A DNA stretch of 64,000 nucleotides from assembly GCF_026004055.1 (NCBI RefSeq), contig NZ_BPIJ01000002.1, positions 807,803-871,802 on the forward strand, read 5' to 3'. The position numbers and the translations under genes were made by a program. Origin of the DNA: Meiothermus sp. (lineage in GTDB: Bacteria; Deinococcota; Deinococci; Deinococcales; Thermaceae). This document shows, one piece after another, positions 32,212 through 41,296 of this stretch (position 1 is the stretch's first letter; every line of letters begins with the position of its first letter). Below the pieces are notes generated by a model. The model searched no databases, was not told where the DNA came from, and saw nothing but the letters and a program-made list of their open reading frames with translations.

Positions 32212-33366
32212 TCACTTACCTTCAACCGTTTTCGGTAAAACCCGCATGGCCTGCTCTAGTTCGTGGGCTTTCTGATGGCCTGTGGGCGTGAGCGCGTACC
32301 CGTTCTGGTTCGGTTCTACCCAGCCCAGCGCGCGCAGTACCTCGAGGTGCCGCCGAGCCACCGCCGCCGACTCGCGGCGGCGCAGGGCTAGGGTTTGCGG
32401 GCTGAGCTGCTCGTGGTTATACAGCACATGGGCATCCAACAGGAGGCGCTCGAGGTAAACCCGGCGGCGATGCTGCCGGGCACGGGCCCAGTCCCAGACC
32501 AGCCCGCGCAAAGGGGCAAAAAAAAGCGAAACCAGCAGAATCGCACTCATCGTAATCACCACCAGGGGGCCGGTGGGCAGGTTCTCACGGCTGGCCGAAA
32601 GTAAGGCTCCGCTCACCCCGGCCAAGGCGCCAAACAGCGCTGCCAGCCCAATCAGGGTGCTGAGCCGGTCGGTCCACTGCCGGGCCGCTGCCGCTGGGGC
32701 AATCAACAGGGCCGCCATCAAGACCACCCCCACCGTTTGCAACCCCACCATCACCGCCAGCACCGTTAGCGAGGTGAGGAGGGTACCCAGGCCGCGTACC
32801 GGCAAACCCAGGCTATGGGCGTAGGCCGGGTCGAAAGAGAGTAGTTTGAACTCTTTGTAGAAGAGGCCCACGATGAAAAGGGCCAGCCCCCCAAGCACCA
32901 TAAAGTTCAACACATCCGAGGCCACGATGGTAGCGGCTTGCCCGAAGATGAACTGATCCAGCCCGGCCTGACGGGCGTTGTTGCTATGCTGGATAAAAGT
33001 CAAAAGGGCCACCCCAAATCCAAAAAAACTGCTGAGCATCACCCCCAGGGCCGAGTCTTCGGGCAGCCGGGTGTGGCGCAACACGGCCAGCACCCCCAAG
33101 GAAGCCAGCCAACCGGCTAAGCCGCCGCCCAGGAGCAAAAGGAGAGGCACTTTGGAGCCCGTGAGAAGGAAGGCCAGGCAGATCCCCGGCAAGGCCGCAT
33201 GGGCCAGCACATCGCCCAGCAAGCTCTGGCGGCGGAGCACGGCAAACGCCCCCAGCACCCCACCCACCACCCCCAATAGGGCCGACCCTAGGGCCACGTT
33301 GCGTAGGGTGTAGTCGGTGAAGACATGGGCTACCGTTTCAAGCATATCGAGAACCAAGGGGTGCAC
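32212..33366 (-). CDS. Metal ABC transporter permease with DtxR-like C-terminal domain
   Basis: The 384-residue permease (377 if it starts at the ATG at 33345; neither start has a clear ribosome site) has the ABC-3 family pattern: LLGDVLAHAALPGICLAFLL and KLLSFDPAYAHSLGLP. After the last helix (about residue 285) come about 90 cytoplasmic residues with winged-helix features: LRRRESAAVARRHLEVLRAL, then GWVEPNQNGYALTPTGHQKA. Chlamydial YtgC-YtgR is a known case of such a fusion. It meets the other permease gene end to end. Confidence 0.88.
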   Translation of the reverse strand: MHPLVLDMLETVAHVFTDYTLRNVALGSALLGVVGGVLGAFAVLRRQSLLGDVLAHAALPGICLAFLLTGSKVPLLLLLGGGLAGWLASLGVLAVLRHTRLPEDSALGVMLSSFFGFGVALLTFIQHSNNARQAGLDQFIFGQAATIVASDVLNFMVLGGLALFIVGLFYKEFKLLSFDPAYAHSLGLPVRGLGTLLTSLTVLAVMVGLQTVGVVLMAALLIAPAAAARQWTDRLSTLIGLAALFGALAGVSGALLSASRENLPTGPLVVITMSAILLVSLFFAPLRGLVWDWARARQHRRRVYLERLLLDAHVLYNHEQLSPQTLALRRRESAAVARRHLEVLRALGWVEPNQNGYALTPTGHQKAHELEQAMRVLPKTVEGK

Positions 33367-33409
33367 ATCGTTTCGCGGTCGGTCATGGCTTTTTGCTTTG
33401 GGCTTTCAG

Positions 33410-34201
33410 CTACTTACTATGGACTATCGGCAGTGAAACCCCCCTCATCCGTTCGCCATACGTGCGCTTTAGGTTCTCAGGGGTAAAGGTCTCGCTCATG
33501 GGCCCGCTGGCAATCACCTGTACGTTGAGCAGGGTCAGGTAGTCGAAGTAAGTCCGCACGGTTTCCAAGTCGTGGTGCACCACCACCACGGTTTTGCCGC
33601 GCTCCTTGAGTTCGTGTAACACCCGCAGGATGGCCTCCTCGGTGACGGTATCTACCCCGGCAAAAGGCTCGTCCATAAAGTAGAGGTCGGCGTCCTGGGC
33701 CAGGGCCCGGGCCAAAAACACCCGCTGCTGCTGTCCGCCGGATAGCTGCGAGATTTGCCTATGGGCGAAATCCTGCATCGAAACCTGGGCCAAGCAGCGC
33801 AGAGCGGCCTCGCGGTGGGGCTTACCGGGCCGCTTGAACCAGCCCAGTTGGCCATAAAGCCCCATCATGACCACATCCAGCACATTGGTGGGAAAGTCCC
33901 AGTCCACCGAACCCCGCTGCGGTACATAGCCGATGCGTTTGCGGGCATGCTCCAGGCTCTGACCGAAAAAGCGAACCTGCCCCGAGGCTTTGGGTACCAG
34001 CCCCAGCACCGCCTTGATCAGGGTGGACTTACCTGCGCCGTTGGGGCCCACAATGGCGCATAACCGCCCCGCCGGGATTTGCAGATCCACATCCCACAGG
34101 GCGGGCTTCTCACGGTATAGGACGGTCAGGTCTTGCACGCTCAGCGGGCTTGGAGCGCCGGGTTCTGAGCGCTGGGGAGATGGGGTGGGATGGGGGGTCA
34201 T
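33410..34201 (-). CDS. Metal ABC transporter ATPase (ZnuC/MntA type)
   Basis: The 263-residue ATPase has Walker [13 protein letters not shown], the Q-loop phrase [14 protein letters not shown] that is typical of manganese/zinc importers, signature [17 protein letters not shown], and Walker [13 protein letters not shown]. It powers uptake through the two permeases downstream. Its start overlaps the binding-protein stop by four bases, which suggests coupled translation. Confidence 0.92.
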   Translation of the reverse strand: MTPHPTPSPQRSEPGAPSPLSVQDLTVLYREKPALWDVDLQIPAGRLCAIVGPNGAGKSTLIKAVLGLVPKASGQVRFFGQSLEHARKRIGYVPQRGSVDWDFPTNVLDVVMMGLYGQLGWFKRPGKPHREAALRCLAQVSMQDFAHRQISQLSGGQQQRVFLARALAQDADLYFMDEPFAGVDTVTEEAILRVLHELKERGKTVVVVHHDLETVRTYFDYLTLLNVQVIASGPMSETFTPENLKRTYGERMRGVSLPIVHSK

Positions 34202-35142
34202 AGCTGCCTCCCGAGCAGTCCATTCACGATGGTGCGGATGTTGTGTTCCATCATGCCCACATAGGTTCCTTCGGGGGTGCCAGGGCTACCGGCGGCGTCG
34301 GAGAAGAGTTCGCCCCCTATGGCCACATTCCAACCCCGGGCCCGCACGGCGGCCACCACCGCCTCGATGGGCCGCCGGGGCACGCTGGACTCCACAAAGA
34401 TGGCGTGAATCTTGCGCTGCACGATGAAGTCGGCCAGCTCTTGCACGTTACGGGTGCCGGCCTCGGAGACGGTCGAAAGGCCTTGTAGCCCGCGCACCTC
34501 GAGGCCATAGGCGCGTCCTAAGTAGGCGAAAGCATCATGGGCGGTAATCAGCACCCGCTGCTGGGGTGGAACCCGGGCGATTTCCCGCCGGATAAAAGCC
34601 TCTAGCTGGGCCAAGCGCTTGCTGTAGGCCTCGGCATTGGCCTGGTAGTAGGCTGTCCCCGCCGGGTCTACCTTGCTCAAAGCATCGCGCACCTGGCCTA
34701 TGGTGAGCCTCCAGAGGCTTACGTCGAACCAGACGTGGGGGTCGTAGGCGTACTGGCCCTGAAAGCCTCCAGCAGGTTGGATTAGGCGCCCGCGCGGAAT
34801 GGCATCCGTAACCGCAATGGCTTTGGGCAGCCGTTCCAGAAGCTCTACCATTTTGCCTTCTAAGTGGAGCCCGGCATAGAAAATCAGATGGGCTTGCAGC
34901 AACTTACGCACGTCTCCCGCCGAAGCTTTGTAGAGGTGGGGGTCTACCCCAGCCCCCATCAGGCCCGTCACCCGCACGCGGCTGCCCCCGACTTGCTGCA
35001 CCAGATCGGTGACAAAGTTAACTGTAGTCACCACCCGAACGGGGGTCTGTTGCACCGGCTGGAGCTGGGCCATTTTGCCTTGCGCGGCAGCCACGGGGGC
35101 AAGGCTCAGCAGGAGGGCCATAAAGAGAAATCTACCGTTCAT
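34198..35142 (-). CDS. Metal-binding periplasmic protein (ZnuA/MntC/TroA type)
   Basis: The ATG at 35142 starts a signal peptide that ends near VAAAQ; the protein has 314 residues. Cluster A-1 metal ligands are visible: His in VDPHLYKAS, His in YDPHVWFD, His in [12 protein letters not shown], and an acidic residue in GELFSDAAG. No long His-rich loop typical of zinc-only ZnuA is present, which with the DtxR-type regulator favours manganese or iron. The start overlaps the regulator gene by 11 bases. Confidence 0.9.
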   Translation of the reverse strand: MNGRFLFMALLLSLAPVAAAQGKMAQLQPVQQTPVRVVTTVNFVTDLVQQVGGSRVRVTGLMGAGVDPHLYKASAGDVRKLLQAHLIFYAGLHLEGKMVELLERLPKAIAVTDAIPRGRLIQPAGGFQGQYAYDPHVWFDVSLWRLTIGQVRDALSKVDPAGTAYYQANAEAYSKRLAQLEAFIRREIARVPPQQRVLITAHDAFAYLGRAYGLEVRGLQGLSTVSEAGTRNVQELADFIVQRKIHAIFVESSVPRRPIEAVVAAVRARGWNVAIGGELFSDAAGSPGTPEGTYVGMMEHNIRTIVNGLLGRQL

Positions 35143-35848
35143 CCGGGTCTCCTTGGAGCCGCACCCACAGCACCTGGGCCAGGCTGTTGGGCAGTAAATA
35201 GCGCTCTTGGCCGACCCAGACGCGGCTGCCCTCGAGGGTGTGTTCCAGCAGTTGAACCGGGGCGCCGGGTTTGAGGCCGAGGTGGGCCAAAAGGTTGAGC
35301 GAGTCCTGATCCTGCGTAGCGACCCGGGCCACCCTGCCCGAAGCACCCGGCGCCAGCCCGGTTAGGCGGTGACTGGGGCTGCTTGGAGGTAGCTCGAGGG
35401 CCGCGCTGGGGATGGCGTCGCCGTGCGGGTCGTGGGTGGGGTGGCCCAGCCACTCAGCTATGCGCTGTTCGAAGGCTTCGGAGATGTGGTGCTCGAGCTT
35501 CTCTGCCTCGGCATGGACTTCCTCCCAGCCGTAGCCCAGGGCCTGATGTAAATAGGCCTCGATCAGGCGGTGGTGACGGAGCACTTCCAGCGCTATCTGG
35601 TAGCCTGCCCTGGTCAATCGCACACCCCGGTAGGCCTCGTAGTCCACCAGGCCCAACTCGGCGAGCTTTTTGAGCATCCCCGTAACCGAGGCGGGCCTAA
35701 CCTGCATCTGATCGGCCAGGGATTGGGTGGATACAGGCAGGGCATCCTCCAACCTACCCCCCTCGCCCCCGCCGCCCAGCAGCAGCACCTGCTTCAGATA
35801 GTCTTCCTGTGCTTCAGAAAGGGGCGTTCGCGTAGCTATTCTGTTCAT
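35132..35848 (-). CDS. DtxR/MntR-family metal-dependent repressor
   Basis: GAGGAG ten bases upstream supports the ATG at 35848, for 238 residues. The N-terminal winged helix contains STQSLADQMQVRPASVTGML and the metal-binding dimer domain contains HHRLIEAYLHQALG and HAEAEKLEHHIS. The C-terminal FeoA/SH3-like domain (about 160-235) includes LGLKPGAPVQLLEHTLEG. It is the first gene of the metal-transport operon and should repress it when Mn(II) or Fe(II) is bound. Two dyads that fit this family lie upstream. Confidence 0.9.
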   Translation of the reverse strand: MNRIATRTPLSEAQEDYLKQVLLLGGGGEGGRLEDALPVSTQSLADQMQVRPASVTGMLKKLAELGLVDYEAYRGVRLTRAGYQIALEVLRHHRLIEAYLHQALGYGWEEVHAEAEKLEHHISEAFEQRIAEWLGHPTHDPHGDAIPSAALELPPSSPSHRLTGLAPGASGRVARVATQDQDSLNLLAHLGLKPGAPVQLLEHTLEGSRVWVGQERYLLPNSLAQVLWVRLQGDPDER

Positions 35849-35891
35849 CGGTTCCATCTCCTCGCTGGATCGCAGCCCCAATGATTAAAGA

Positions 35892-35907
35892 TTTAGGTAT
35901 GCCTACA
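35892..35907. promoter_or_regulatory. Putative DtxR/MntR operator 1
   Basis: TTTAGGTATGCCTACA is a near-palindrome that fits the TTAGG-type operators of DtxR-family repressors. It lies 44 bases upstream of the regulator start, where it could block the operon promoter. Confidence 0.65.
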
Positions 35908-35924
35908 CATGGCAGCACTTCATT

Positions 35925-35941
35925 TTTAGGTAAAGCTAAAC
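35925..35941. promoter_or_regulatory. Putative DtxR/MntR operator 2
   Basis: TTTAGGTAAAGCTAAAC repeats the TTTAGGTA half-site of operator 1 and has a TTTAGC-like inverted half. It lies 33 bases further upstream, about three helical turns from operator 1, which fits side-by-side binding of two repressor dimers. Confidence 0.65.
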
Positions 35942-36016
35942 TTTTGTCAATGAAAAAGCCCCGGTTCCAAAGCCGGTCTCAAGGGCCGGGGAGCGCCGAT
36001 AAGTACCTGTCAATCG

Positions 36017-36100
36017 CGGTTCCCACCAAAAGGCCCACGCGGAGGCTCGTATTGTAGTCCCTACAGCAAAAACCGCTGTAGGGACTATTCGTGGGAACCG
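36017..36100 (-). repeat. Palindromic element, CGGTTCCCAC family (copy C)
   Basis: This is an inverted copy of element A: arms CGGTTCCCAC (36017-36026) and GTGGGAACCG (36091-36100), with the same inner hairpin GTCCCTACAGC/GCTGTAGGGAC. On the coding strand it begins two bases after the stop codon of the ATPase gene at 36103. Confidence 0.88.
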
Positions 36101-36102
36101 CT

Positions 36103-37671
36103 CTAAATCGCATTTTGGGGTGTCGTTTGTACCCCGGCCATGAGCAGGCCCAGCTTCTCTTCGGTGGCCTCTTTTGCCGGCAGTTCGCCCACAATCTGTC
36201 CCCCGTACATCACCAGGATGCGATCTGACAGGGCCATAATCTCCCCCAGGTCGGCGCTGACCAAGAGTACCCCCACGCCCTGGTCTCGAGCTCGCACGAT
36301 TTGCTCGTGCACAAACTCGCTGGCCCCGATGTCGATACCTCGGGTGGGCTGGGCTGCAATCAGCAGCCGGGGGTTGCGGGAAAGCTCACGGGCCACAATG
36401 ATTTTCTGCGCGTTGCCGCCCGAGAAGCGGCTGGCGCTCAGACTGGTGGAGCGAGGCCGGATATCGAAGGCCTCCATGCGCTGACGGGCGGTTTGTTCGA
36501 TGACCTCCTGGTTCAAGAAACCCCATGGCCCGGCGTAGGGGGGTTCGCTATGGTCGCCTAGGATCAGGTTCTCGGCGCTGGTAAATTCCATCACCAACCC
36601 CCGCTGGTTGCGATCTTCGGGAATGTGCGAGACCCCGGCCCGACGTATCTTGCGCGGGTTGCCAGGCCCCATCAAGTGCCCCAAAATGCGCACTTCCCCG
36701 GTGTAGGGCCGCAGTCCGGCCAGCGCCTCGATAAGCTCGGTCTGTCCGTTGCCCTGTACCCCGGCAATCCCCACGATTTCGCCCGCCCGCACGGTGAAGC
36801 TAACCTCCCGCACCAGCGGTTTTCCCTTGGCCGGGGCAACCGTCAGGTGCGAGACCTCGAGCACCGTTTCACCCGGATGGGCCGGGCCTTTTTCCACCTT
36901 GAGCTCTACTTCCCGCCCCACCATCATCTGGGCGATCTGGGGTAGGGTAGCCCCCGCGGTGGGAATGGTGCCGATCATCCGGCCATTACGCATGACCGAG
37001 ATGCGGTCGGAAACCTGAATCACCTCGGGCAGCTTGTGTGAGATAAAGATAGCTGCGTTGCCCTGAGCAGCGTATTCGCGCAAGAAGCGGAACAGGTCGT
37101 CGGTCTCTTGGGGTGTGAGTACCGCGGTGGGCTCGTCCAGAATCAGGATGCGGGCCCGCCGGTAGAGGGCTTTTAGAATCTCGACCTTCTGCCGCAGCCC
37201 CACCGGCAAATCCTCTACCCGGCTGCTTGGGTCGAGCTGAAACTCAAACTGCTGAATCAGGGCCTCCACCTCGTGGCAGGCCCTGGCCATGTCCAGGCCC
37301 AAGGAGGTGGTGGGTTCGTGGCCCAGAATGACGTTTTCCAGCACGCTAAAAGGCTCTACCAGGGTGAAATTCTGGTGCACCATCCCGATACCCAGGGCAA
37401 TCGCGTCGTGGGGGTCGCGGATCGTGCGCTTCACCCCATCAACCCAGATCTCTCCGGCGTCGGGGCGCTGGATGCCGTAGAGAATTTTCATCAGGGTGGA
37501 CTTGCCCGCCCCGTTTTCGCCCACCAGAGCATGCACCTCGCCCCAACGCACCGAAAAATCCACGTTCTGGTTGGCTTGTACCAAGGGGAAGCGCTTGTAG
37601 ATGCCCCGCATCTCCAGGGCGTTGCGCGGCTGAGTGATGACCTCCGTTGCGGGAACCGCGGCCTGGGCCAT
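36103..37671 (-). CDS. Double ABC ATPase of the BmpA-type nucleoside importer family
   Basis: The 522-residue protein has two ABC domains. The first has Walker [13 protein letters not shown], the marker [20 protein letters not shown] and [15 protein letters not shown]. The second has the degenerate [12 protein letters not shown] and a signature [16 protein letters not shown]. This layout matches YufO-type ATPases that power purine-nucleoside or BmpA-linked uptake. The permeases and binding protein usually sit next to it but are absent here. It lies 46 bases after the eRF1-like gene. Confidence 0.88.
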   Translation of the reverse strand: MAQAAVPATEVITQPRNALEMRGIYKRFPLVQANQNVDFSVRWGEVHALVGENGAGKSTLMKILYGIQRPDAGEIWVDGVKRTIRDPHDAIALGIGMVHQNFTLVEPFSVLENVILGHEPTTSLGLDMARACHEVEALIQQFEFQLDPSSRVEDLPVGLRQKVEILKALYRRARILILDEPTAVLTPQETDDLFRFLREYAAQGNAAIFISHKLPEVIQVSDRISVMRNGRMIGTIPTAGATLPQIAQMMVGREVELKVEKGPAHPGETVLEVSHLTVAPAKGKPLVREVSFTVRAGEIVGIAGVQGNGQTELIEALAGLRPYTGEVRILGHLMGPGNPRKIRRAGVSHIPEDRNQRGLVMEFTSAENLILGDHSEPPYAGPWGFLNQEVIEQTARQRMEAFDIRPRSTSLSASRFSGGNAQKIIVARELSRNPRLLIAAQPTRGIDIGASEFVHEQIVRARDQGVGVLLVSADLGEIMALSDRILVMYGGQIVGELPAKEATEEKLGLLMAGVQTTPQNAI

Positions 37672-37717
37672 GGCGACCTCCGTAGTTCAACGGTAGTTGG
37701 CCGCCATTACCAAAGGA

Positions 37718-38881
37718 TTACCAACGAGGCAAACCGGCCAGACCGCCCAGCTCGTCGCGCAGGCGCTGCTCGGCCTGGCCCCGGACGAACTCGAGCCGGG
37801 TACCGTACTGCGCCGCCAGCTCGGGCAGCACCTGCTTGAGCTCCACCTCTTCCACCGGCTGGCCGGGGCAGTGCAGCTCGGCGGCCTGGGGACTGCTGCC
37901 CACCCAGCCCTCCGGGCAGCGCCAGACCTTGGCCTGAAGGCGCCAGGGTACCAGCACATACTGCAAGCGCCCCTCCTGCAATAGGCTCAAGATTTGCTCG
38001 AGGCCCCCCACCCCCTTCTCCTGCACCTGCAAGAGCAGGGCTTCTTCTTCCTGCCGCTCGACCTGCTCGAGGGTCTCCTTCACGGCTTCAAGAATCTCGG
38101 CTGCACTCGGCATCGAGGCGTGCAGCGGCGGCAGGGCGGCCACCACTTTTTCGGCTACCGGCCGGGGCAGGGCCTGGCGGGCTACCTCGGGCACCCCCAG
38201 CAGGATCAGCCGCTCCAGGCCGCGCTCGCTCATCTGCTGCTGCAAAATGGTGCCGGCCTCGCGAAAAAAGCGCTGGCTCCACTCATCCACCCGCCGCTGG
38301 AAGTGATCTTTGCCTGAGCCGCCCCGCGCCGGAACCCCCACCTCGCTGGTCGCGGGCGAGGCGCTGCGTCCGGGCGTGCCGGTGCGGTCTTCGCCCAAAT
38401 AGCGCCAGCTTTGGGTGTCGAGCGGCCTAAAAGCGTCGGCCACTTCTTCAATCCCGCCCAGGAAGACCTCAAAAAGCCGCAGGTGTTCCTGATCCATGTG
38501 CACCACGCCGTAGCGCGGGTAGTCCTCGAGCGCCAGCAGCAGCGGGGCCAGGTAGGGCGGACCCCAGTGGGCTTCTACCCCTGCCAGGGGCTCGAGCAAA
38601 GGCAGCTCGACTTGCAAGTGATAGTCTTCAAACAAATCTTCGGCCGCAAAAAGGGCGCGGATACGGCCCTGGGGAATGTAGTGCTGCAGGCGCTCGAGCA
38701 CCTTCTTGGCCAGGGTCTGCGGAACCTCCAGTCGCTCCATGGCTTCCTTGGCCCGCAGCACGTAGGCCTTGCCGCTGTTGTCGGGGTTGGCCGGGTTCAC
38801 GTCGAGGTACATAGAAAGCAAAGGCGCCGGATGCGCTGCGATGGTTTCTTGAAGATAGGTGATTTGCGCTTTATTCAGCAT
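37718..38881 (-). CDS. Bacterial archaeo-eukaryotic release factor-like (VLRF1/baeRF) protein
   Basis: The 387-residue protein fits the bacterial eRF1-like family. It begins with LLSMYLDVNPANPDNSGKAY, typical of the group, and has a mid-domain RGGSGKDHFQRRVDEWSQRF at about 186-205 in the place of the peptide-releasing GGQ loop. The glutamine of GGQ is not there (GGSG at 187-190). A C-terminal pelota/L7Ae-like part includes LLQEGRLQYVLVPW and ends with LPELAAQYGTRLEFV. Such proteins are thought to act on stalled ribosomes. The gene lies among universal stress protein genes. Confidence 0.75.
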   Translation of the reverse strand: MLNKAQITYLQETIAAHPAPLLSMYLDVNPANPDNSGKAYVLRAKEAMERLEVPQTLAKKVLERLQHYIPQGRIRALFAAEDLFEDYHLQVELPLLEPLAGVEAHWGPPYLAPLLLALEDYPRYGVVHMDQEHLRLFEVFLGGIEEVADAFRPLDTQSWRYLGEDRTGTPGRSASPATSEVGVPARGGSGKDHFQRRVDEWSQRFFREAGTILQQQMSERGLERLILLGVPEVARQALPRPVAEKVVAALPPLHASMPSAAEILEAVKETLEQVERQEEEALLLQVQEKGVGGLEQILSLLQEGRLQYVLVPWRLQAKVWRCPEGWVGSSPQAAELHCPGQPVEEVELKQVLPELAAQYGTRLEFVRGQAEQRLRDELGGLAGLPRW

Positions 38882-38992
38882 AAGCCTCCTTTTTGCCCGG
38901 CAAAATCAATCACAGGGCTTATAAGCTCAACTATGCGTGAAAGGGCCAGCCCGTTCATCTGGGGCTTTTGCACGGGCCATACTTATGCGGGT

Positions 38993-39439
38993 TCATTGGT
39001 GGGACTCGCTCATCCGCACCACCAGCACCGGCTTGGGGCTGCGCTGCAAGACTTTTTGGGTTACCGAGCCCAACAAAAGCCGATCCAGACCCGTGCGTCC
39101 GTGGGTGCCCATTACCACCAGGTCGTGTTCGGCCGCCTCCTCCACAATCACCTGGGCTGCACTGCCCTCCTTGAGTTTGCTTTGAACCGGAACCCCCAGG
39201 TACTCTGCAAACCCCTCGGCCCGTTCCAGGGCCTGCTTGCCTGCGACCTCGAGGTCGCGGGTCAGATCGGGGTAGTAGGGGATGGTCTCGGGCCCGATCA
39301 AAAGACGGGCCATCACTGGCTCCATCACATACAGCAGGGTAGCTTCGGCCCCTAGGCTTTTGGCCAGCTCGAGGCCTGCCTTAACCGCTGCCTCGCTGGG
39401 GGCACTTCCGTCGGTGGGTATCAGAATGCGTTTATACAT
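38993..39439 (-). CDS. Universal stress protein, single domain
   Basis: The 148-residue UspA-fold protein opens with YKRILIPTDGSAPSEAAVKA and carries the ATP-binding motif VMGTHGRTGLDRLLLGSVTQ (G-2x-G-9x-G[S/T]) near residue 115. ATP-binding members help cells survive starvation or energy stress. A clear AGGAGGCGC ribosome site precedes the ATG. It lies 111 bases upstream of the eRF1-like gene on the same strand. Confidence 0.92.
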   Translation of the reverse strand: MYKRILIPTDGSAPSEAAVKAGLELAKSLGAEATLLYVMEPVMARLLIGPETIPYYPDLTRDLEVAGKQALERAEGFAEYLGVPVQSKLKEGSAAQVIVEEAAEHDLVVMGTHGRTGLDRLLLGSVTQKVLQRSPKPVLVVRMSESHQ

Positions 39440-39543
39440 AGCGCCTCCTTGCTATGGTTCTACCAAGTATATGCGCCGTACACCGGAGCTCCACAAATGT
39501 ATGGGGTACTCCCAGGTAGAGCTTTAGCCCGCCCTCAGAGGCC

Positions 39544-40512
39544 TTAGCGTTCCCCCGGCGAGGGCAGATGGGTCTCGTCGGGGTGGGCCAAGGCCGGGTT
39601 GCGTACCAGCAAAATCGGTTGGCGGGCCTGATGGGCCACATCCTCAGCCACGCTGCCCAACAAGAACTTGCGCAAGCCGGTATGTCCGTGGGTACCCAGC
39701 ACAATCAGGTCGGTCTTCTCTTCCTCGGCCACCTCGCGGATGTACTCGCCGATCAGGTGCCGCCCGGCCTCGCGCAGCACCGTGCGGGCCCGCTTGTTGG
39801 AGCAGTGCTTGAGCGCTTCCCGCAGGATGAACGCGCCCTGCTCGCGCAGGCGGGCTTGTTCCTGGGCCAGTTGGGCCTGGAGCTGCGCCGGGTCGGCAAA
39901 CATCCAAGCCCGCCCAATGCTTATGTAAAGCTGGGTTAGGTCGGGCACCACATGGAGCAGGATTAACTTTGCTCTTAGGCTCTCGGCCAGGGCGTTGGCG
40001 TGTTGCAGGGCCAGTTCGCTACAGGCGCTGCCGTCTATGGCCACCAGGATGCGCTTAAAAAGGGTGGTTTTGGTCTCGCCCCGCACCAACAAAACGGGTA
40101 TAGGAGCCATACGGGCCAGCCGCTCGGCCACGCTCCCCAGCAGGAGCCTAGGCAGACCCGAGCGGCCATGCGTACCCATCACCACCAGGTCGCAGCCATG
40201 GGCTACCCCGACGTCTACCAAGGCTTCGGCCACCCCTGGGCGGCTTTCTGGCTCGGTGCTGGTGAGTTGGGTCAGGCAAGATACTTTCTGGCGCTGCGCT
40301 TTGCGCTCCCACTGCTCGAGCAAAGCCCGGCCTACAGTGCGAGCCCGCTCGAGCGCCTCCTGATAATCGTGCAGGTCGCGGTAGCGCTGCGGCTCAATTA
40401 CGTGCGCCAGGACTACGGTGGCCAAAAGCCGCTTGGCCAGGGCCAGTCCTACCGCTGCCGCGCGCTCGCTGGGGGGTGAGCCGTCTATGGGCAACAAGAT
40501 GCGCTTATACAT
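39544..40512 (-). CDS. Tandem-domain universal stress protein
   Basis: AGGAGGT six bases upstream supports the ATG at 40512. The 322-residue protein has two UspA domains. The first (about 1-150) has MYKRILLPIDGSPPSERA and VMGTHGRSGLPRLLLGSVAE. The second (about 155-315) has FKRILVAIDGSACSELALQH and VLGTHGHTGLRKFLLGSVAE. Both keep the ATP-binding glycines. It is the most upstream of the four co-oriented genes that include the second Usp and the eRF1-like protein. Confidence 0.92.
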   Translation of the reverse strand: MYKRILLPIDGSPPSERAAAVGLALAKRLLATVVLAHVIEPQRYRDLHDYQEALERARTVGRALLEQWERKAQRQKVSCLTQLTSTEPESRPGVAEALVDVGVAHGCDLVVMGTHGRSGLPRLLLGSVAERLARMAPIPVLLVRGETKTTLFKRILVAIDGSACSELALQHANALAESLRAKLILLHVVPDLTQLYISIGRAWMFADPAQLQAQLAQEQARLREQGAFILREALKHCSNKRARTVLREAGRHLIGEYIREVAEEEKTDLIVLGTHGHTGLRKFLLGSVAEDVAHQARQPILLVRNPALAHPDETHLPSPGER

Positions 40513-40753
40513 ACCCACCTCCTAAAGCCGACGCCCAAGCTTTTTTCTGAAAGAGGCCGTCAAAACATCGCCTCCAGCTCAGTTTGTTGTTTCAGAATAA
40601 GCCTCTACAACGGTTTTACCAAGGGGGGCTTGTCCTCGAGGGCTCCTTTCGCCTCTCCTACCCAATGCCGGGCGAGGTTGATAAGAACCGCTCAAAAAAG
40701 CAGTTGTGGCTACCGATGGGTGGGTAGCCGCATCGCAGCACGGATTGGTTTTG

Positions 40754-41059
40754 CTAGGACGCGGCAAAACCCTGGTTGCCGCCGGTAGCTCCCATAGAAA
40801 CCGGGTGGGGGGTGTAATCGGTCTCGGTGATGGTAAGACCCTGGGCTTTGGCTTCTTGCTCGAGCCACAAGGCCAGCAGCTCGTCGGAGCAGGGGTCGAG
40901 TTCCACCGCATGCGCCCCTGGCGTAAGCCAGATCAATGGGCCACAGCCATACGCTAGGCTGACCAACTCCCGCCGCAGATGCTCGGCAAAAGGACTCCCC
41001 CCCTCTACCCGTGCGTGGCTGTACACGGTAGTGCCATCGCTGAATTTCCAGAAGAACAT
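40754..41059 (-). CDS. Small hypothetical protein
   Basis: The ATG at 41059 follows GGGGGTGG and gives 101 residues without signal or membrane segment. Recognisable phrases are MFFWKFSDGTTVYSHARVEG, and ELDPCSDELLALWLEQEAKA. I do not recognise the family. The codon use resembles its neighbours, so it is probably real. It lies alone, flanked by about 240 bases on each side with no other gene. Confidence 0.55.
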   Translation of the reverse strand: MFFWKFSDGTTVYSHARVEGGSPFAEHLRRELVSLAYGCGPLIWLTPGAHAVELDPCSDELLALWLEQEAKAQGLTITETDYTPHPVSMGATGGNQGFAAS

Positions 41060-41296
41060 AACCACCCCCTTTCCCGAACTACCCAGTGCAATGAAGCCAC
41101 AGGGCCATCCCAGCCCGACCTAAACACGACGCAAGAGCATCGCTCGGGTTAGGGTATCCGGCAGTTTTAGTATGCCGACAGCGGGGAGGGAGATGTGTCC
41201 CGGGCCCCCTCGCTCTAAAAGCTTGGAGGGGTTGCTCGGTGGCGCTTGGATCTAGAATCCTTTATCGGGAGCCGGGCTGACGTAGAATCAAGCCCT

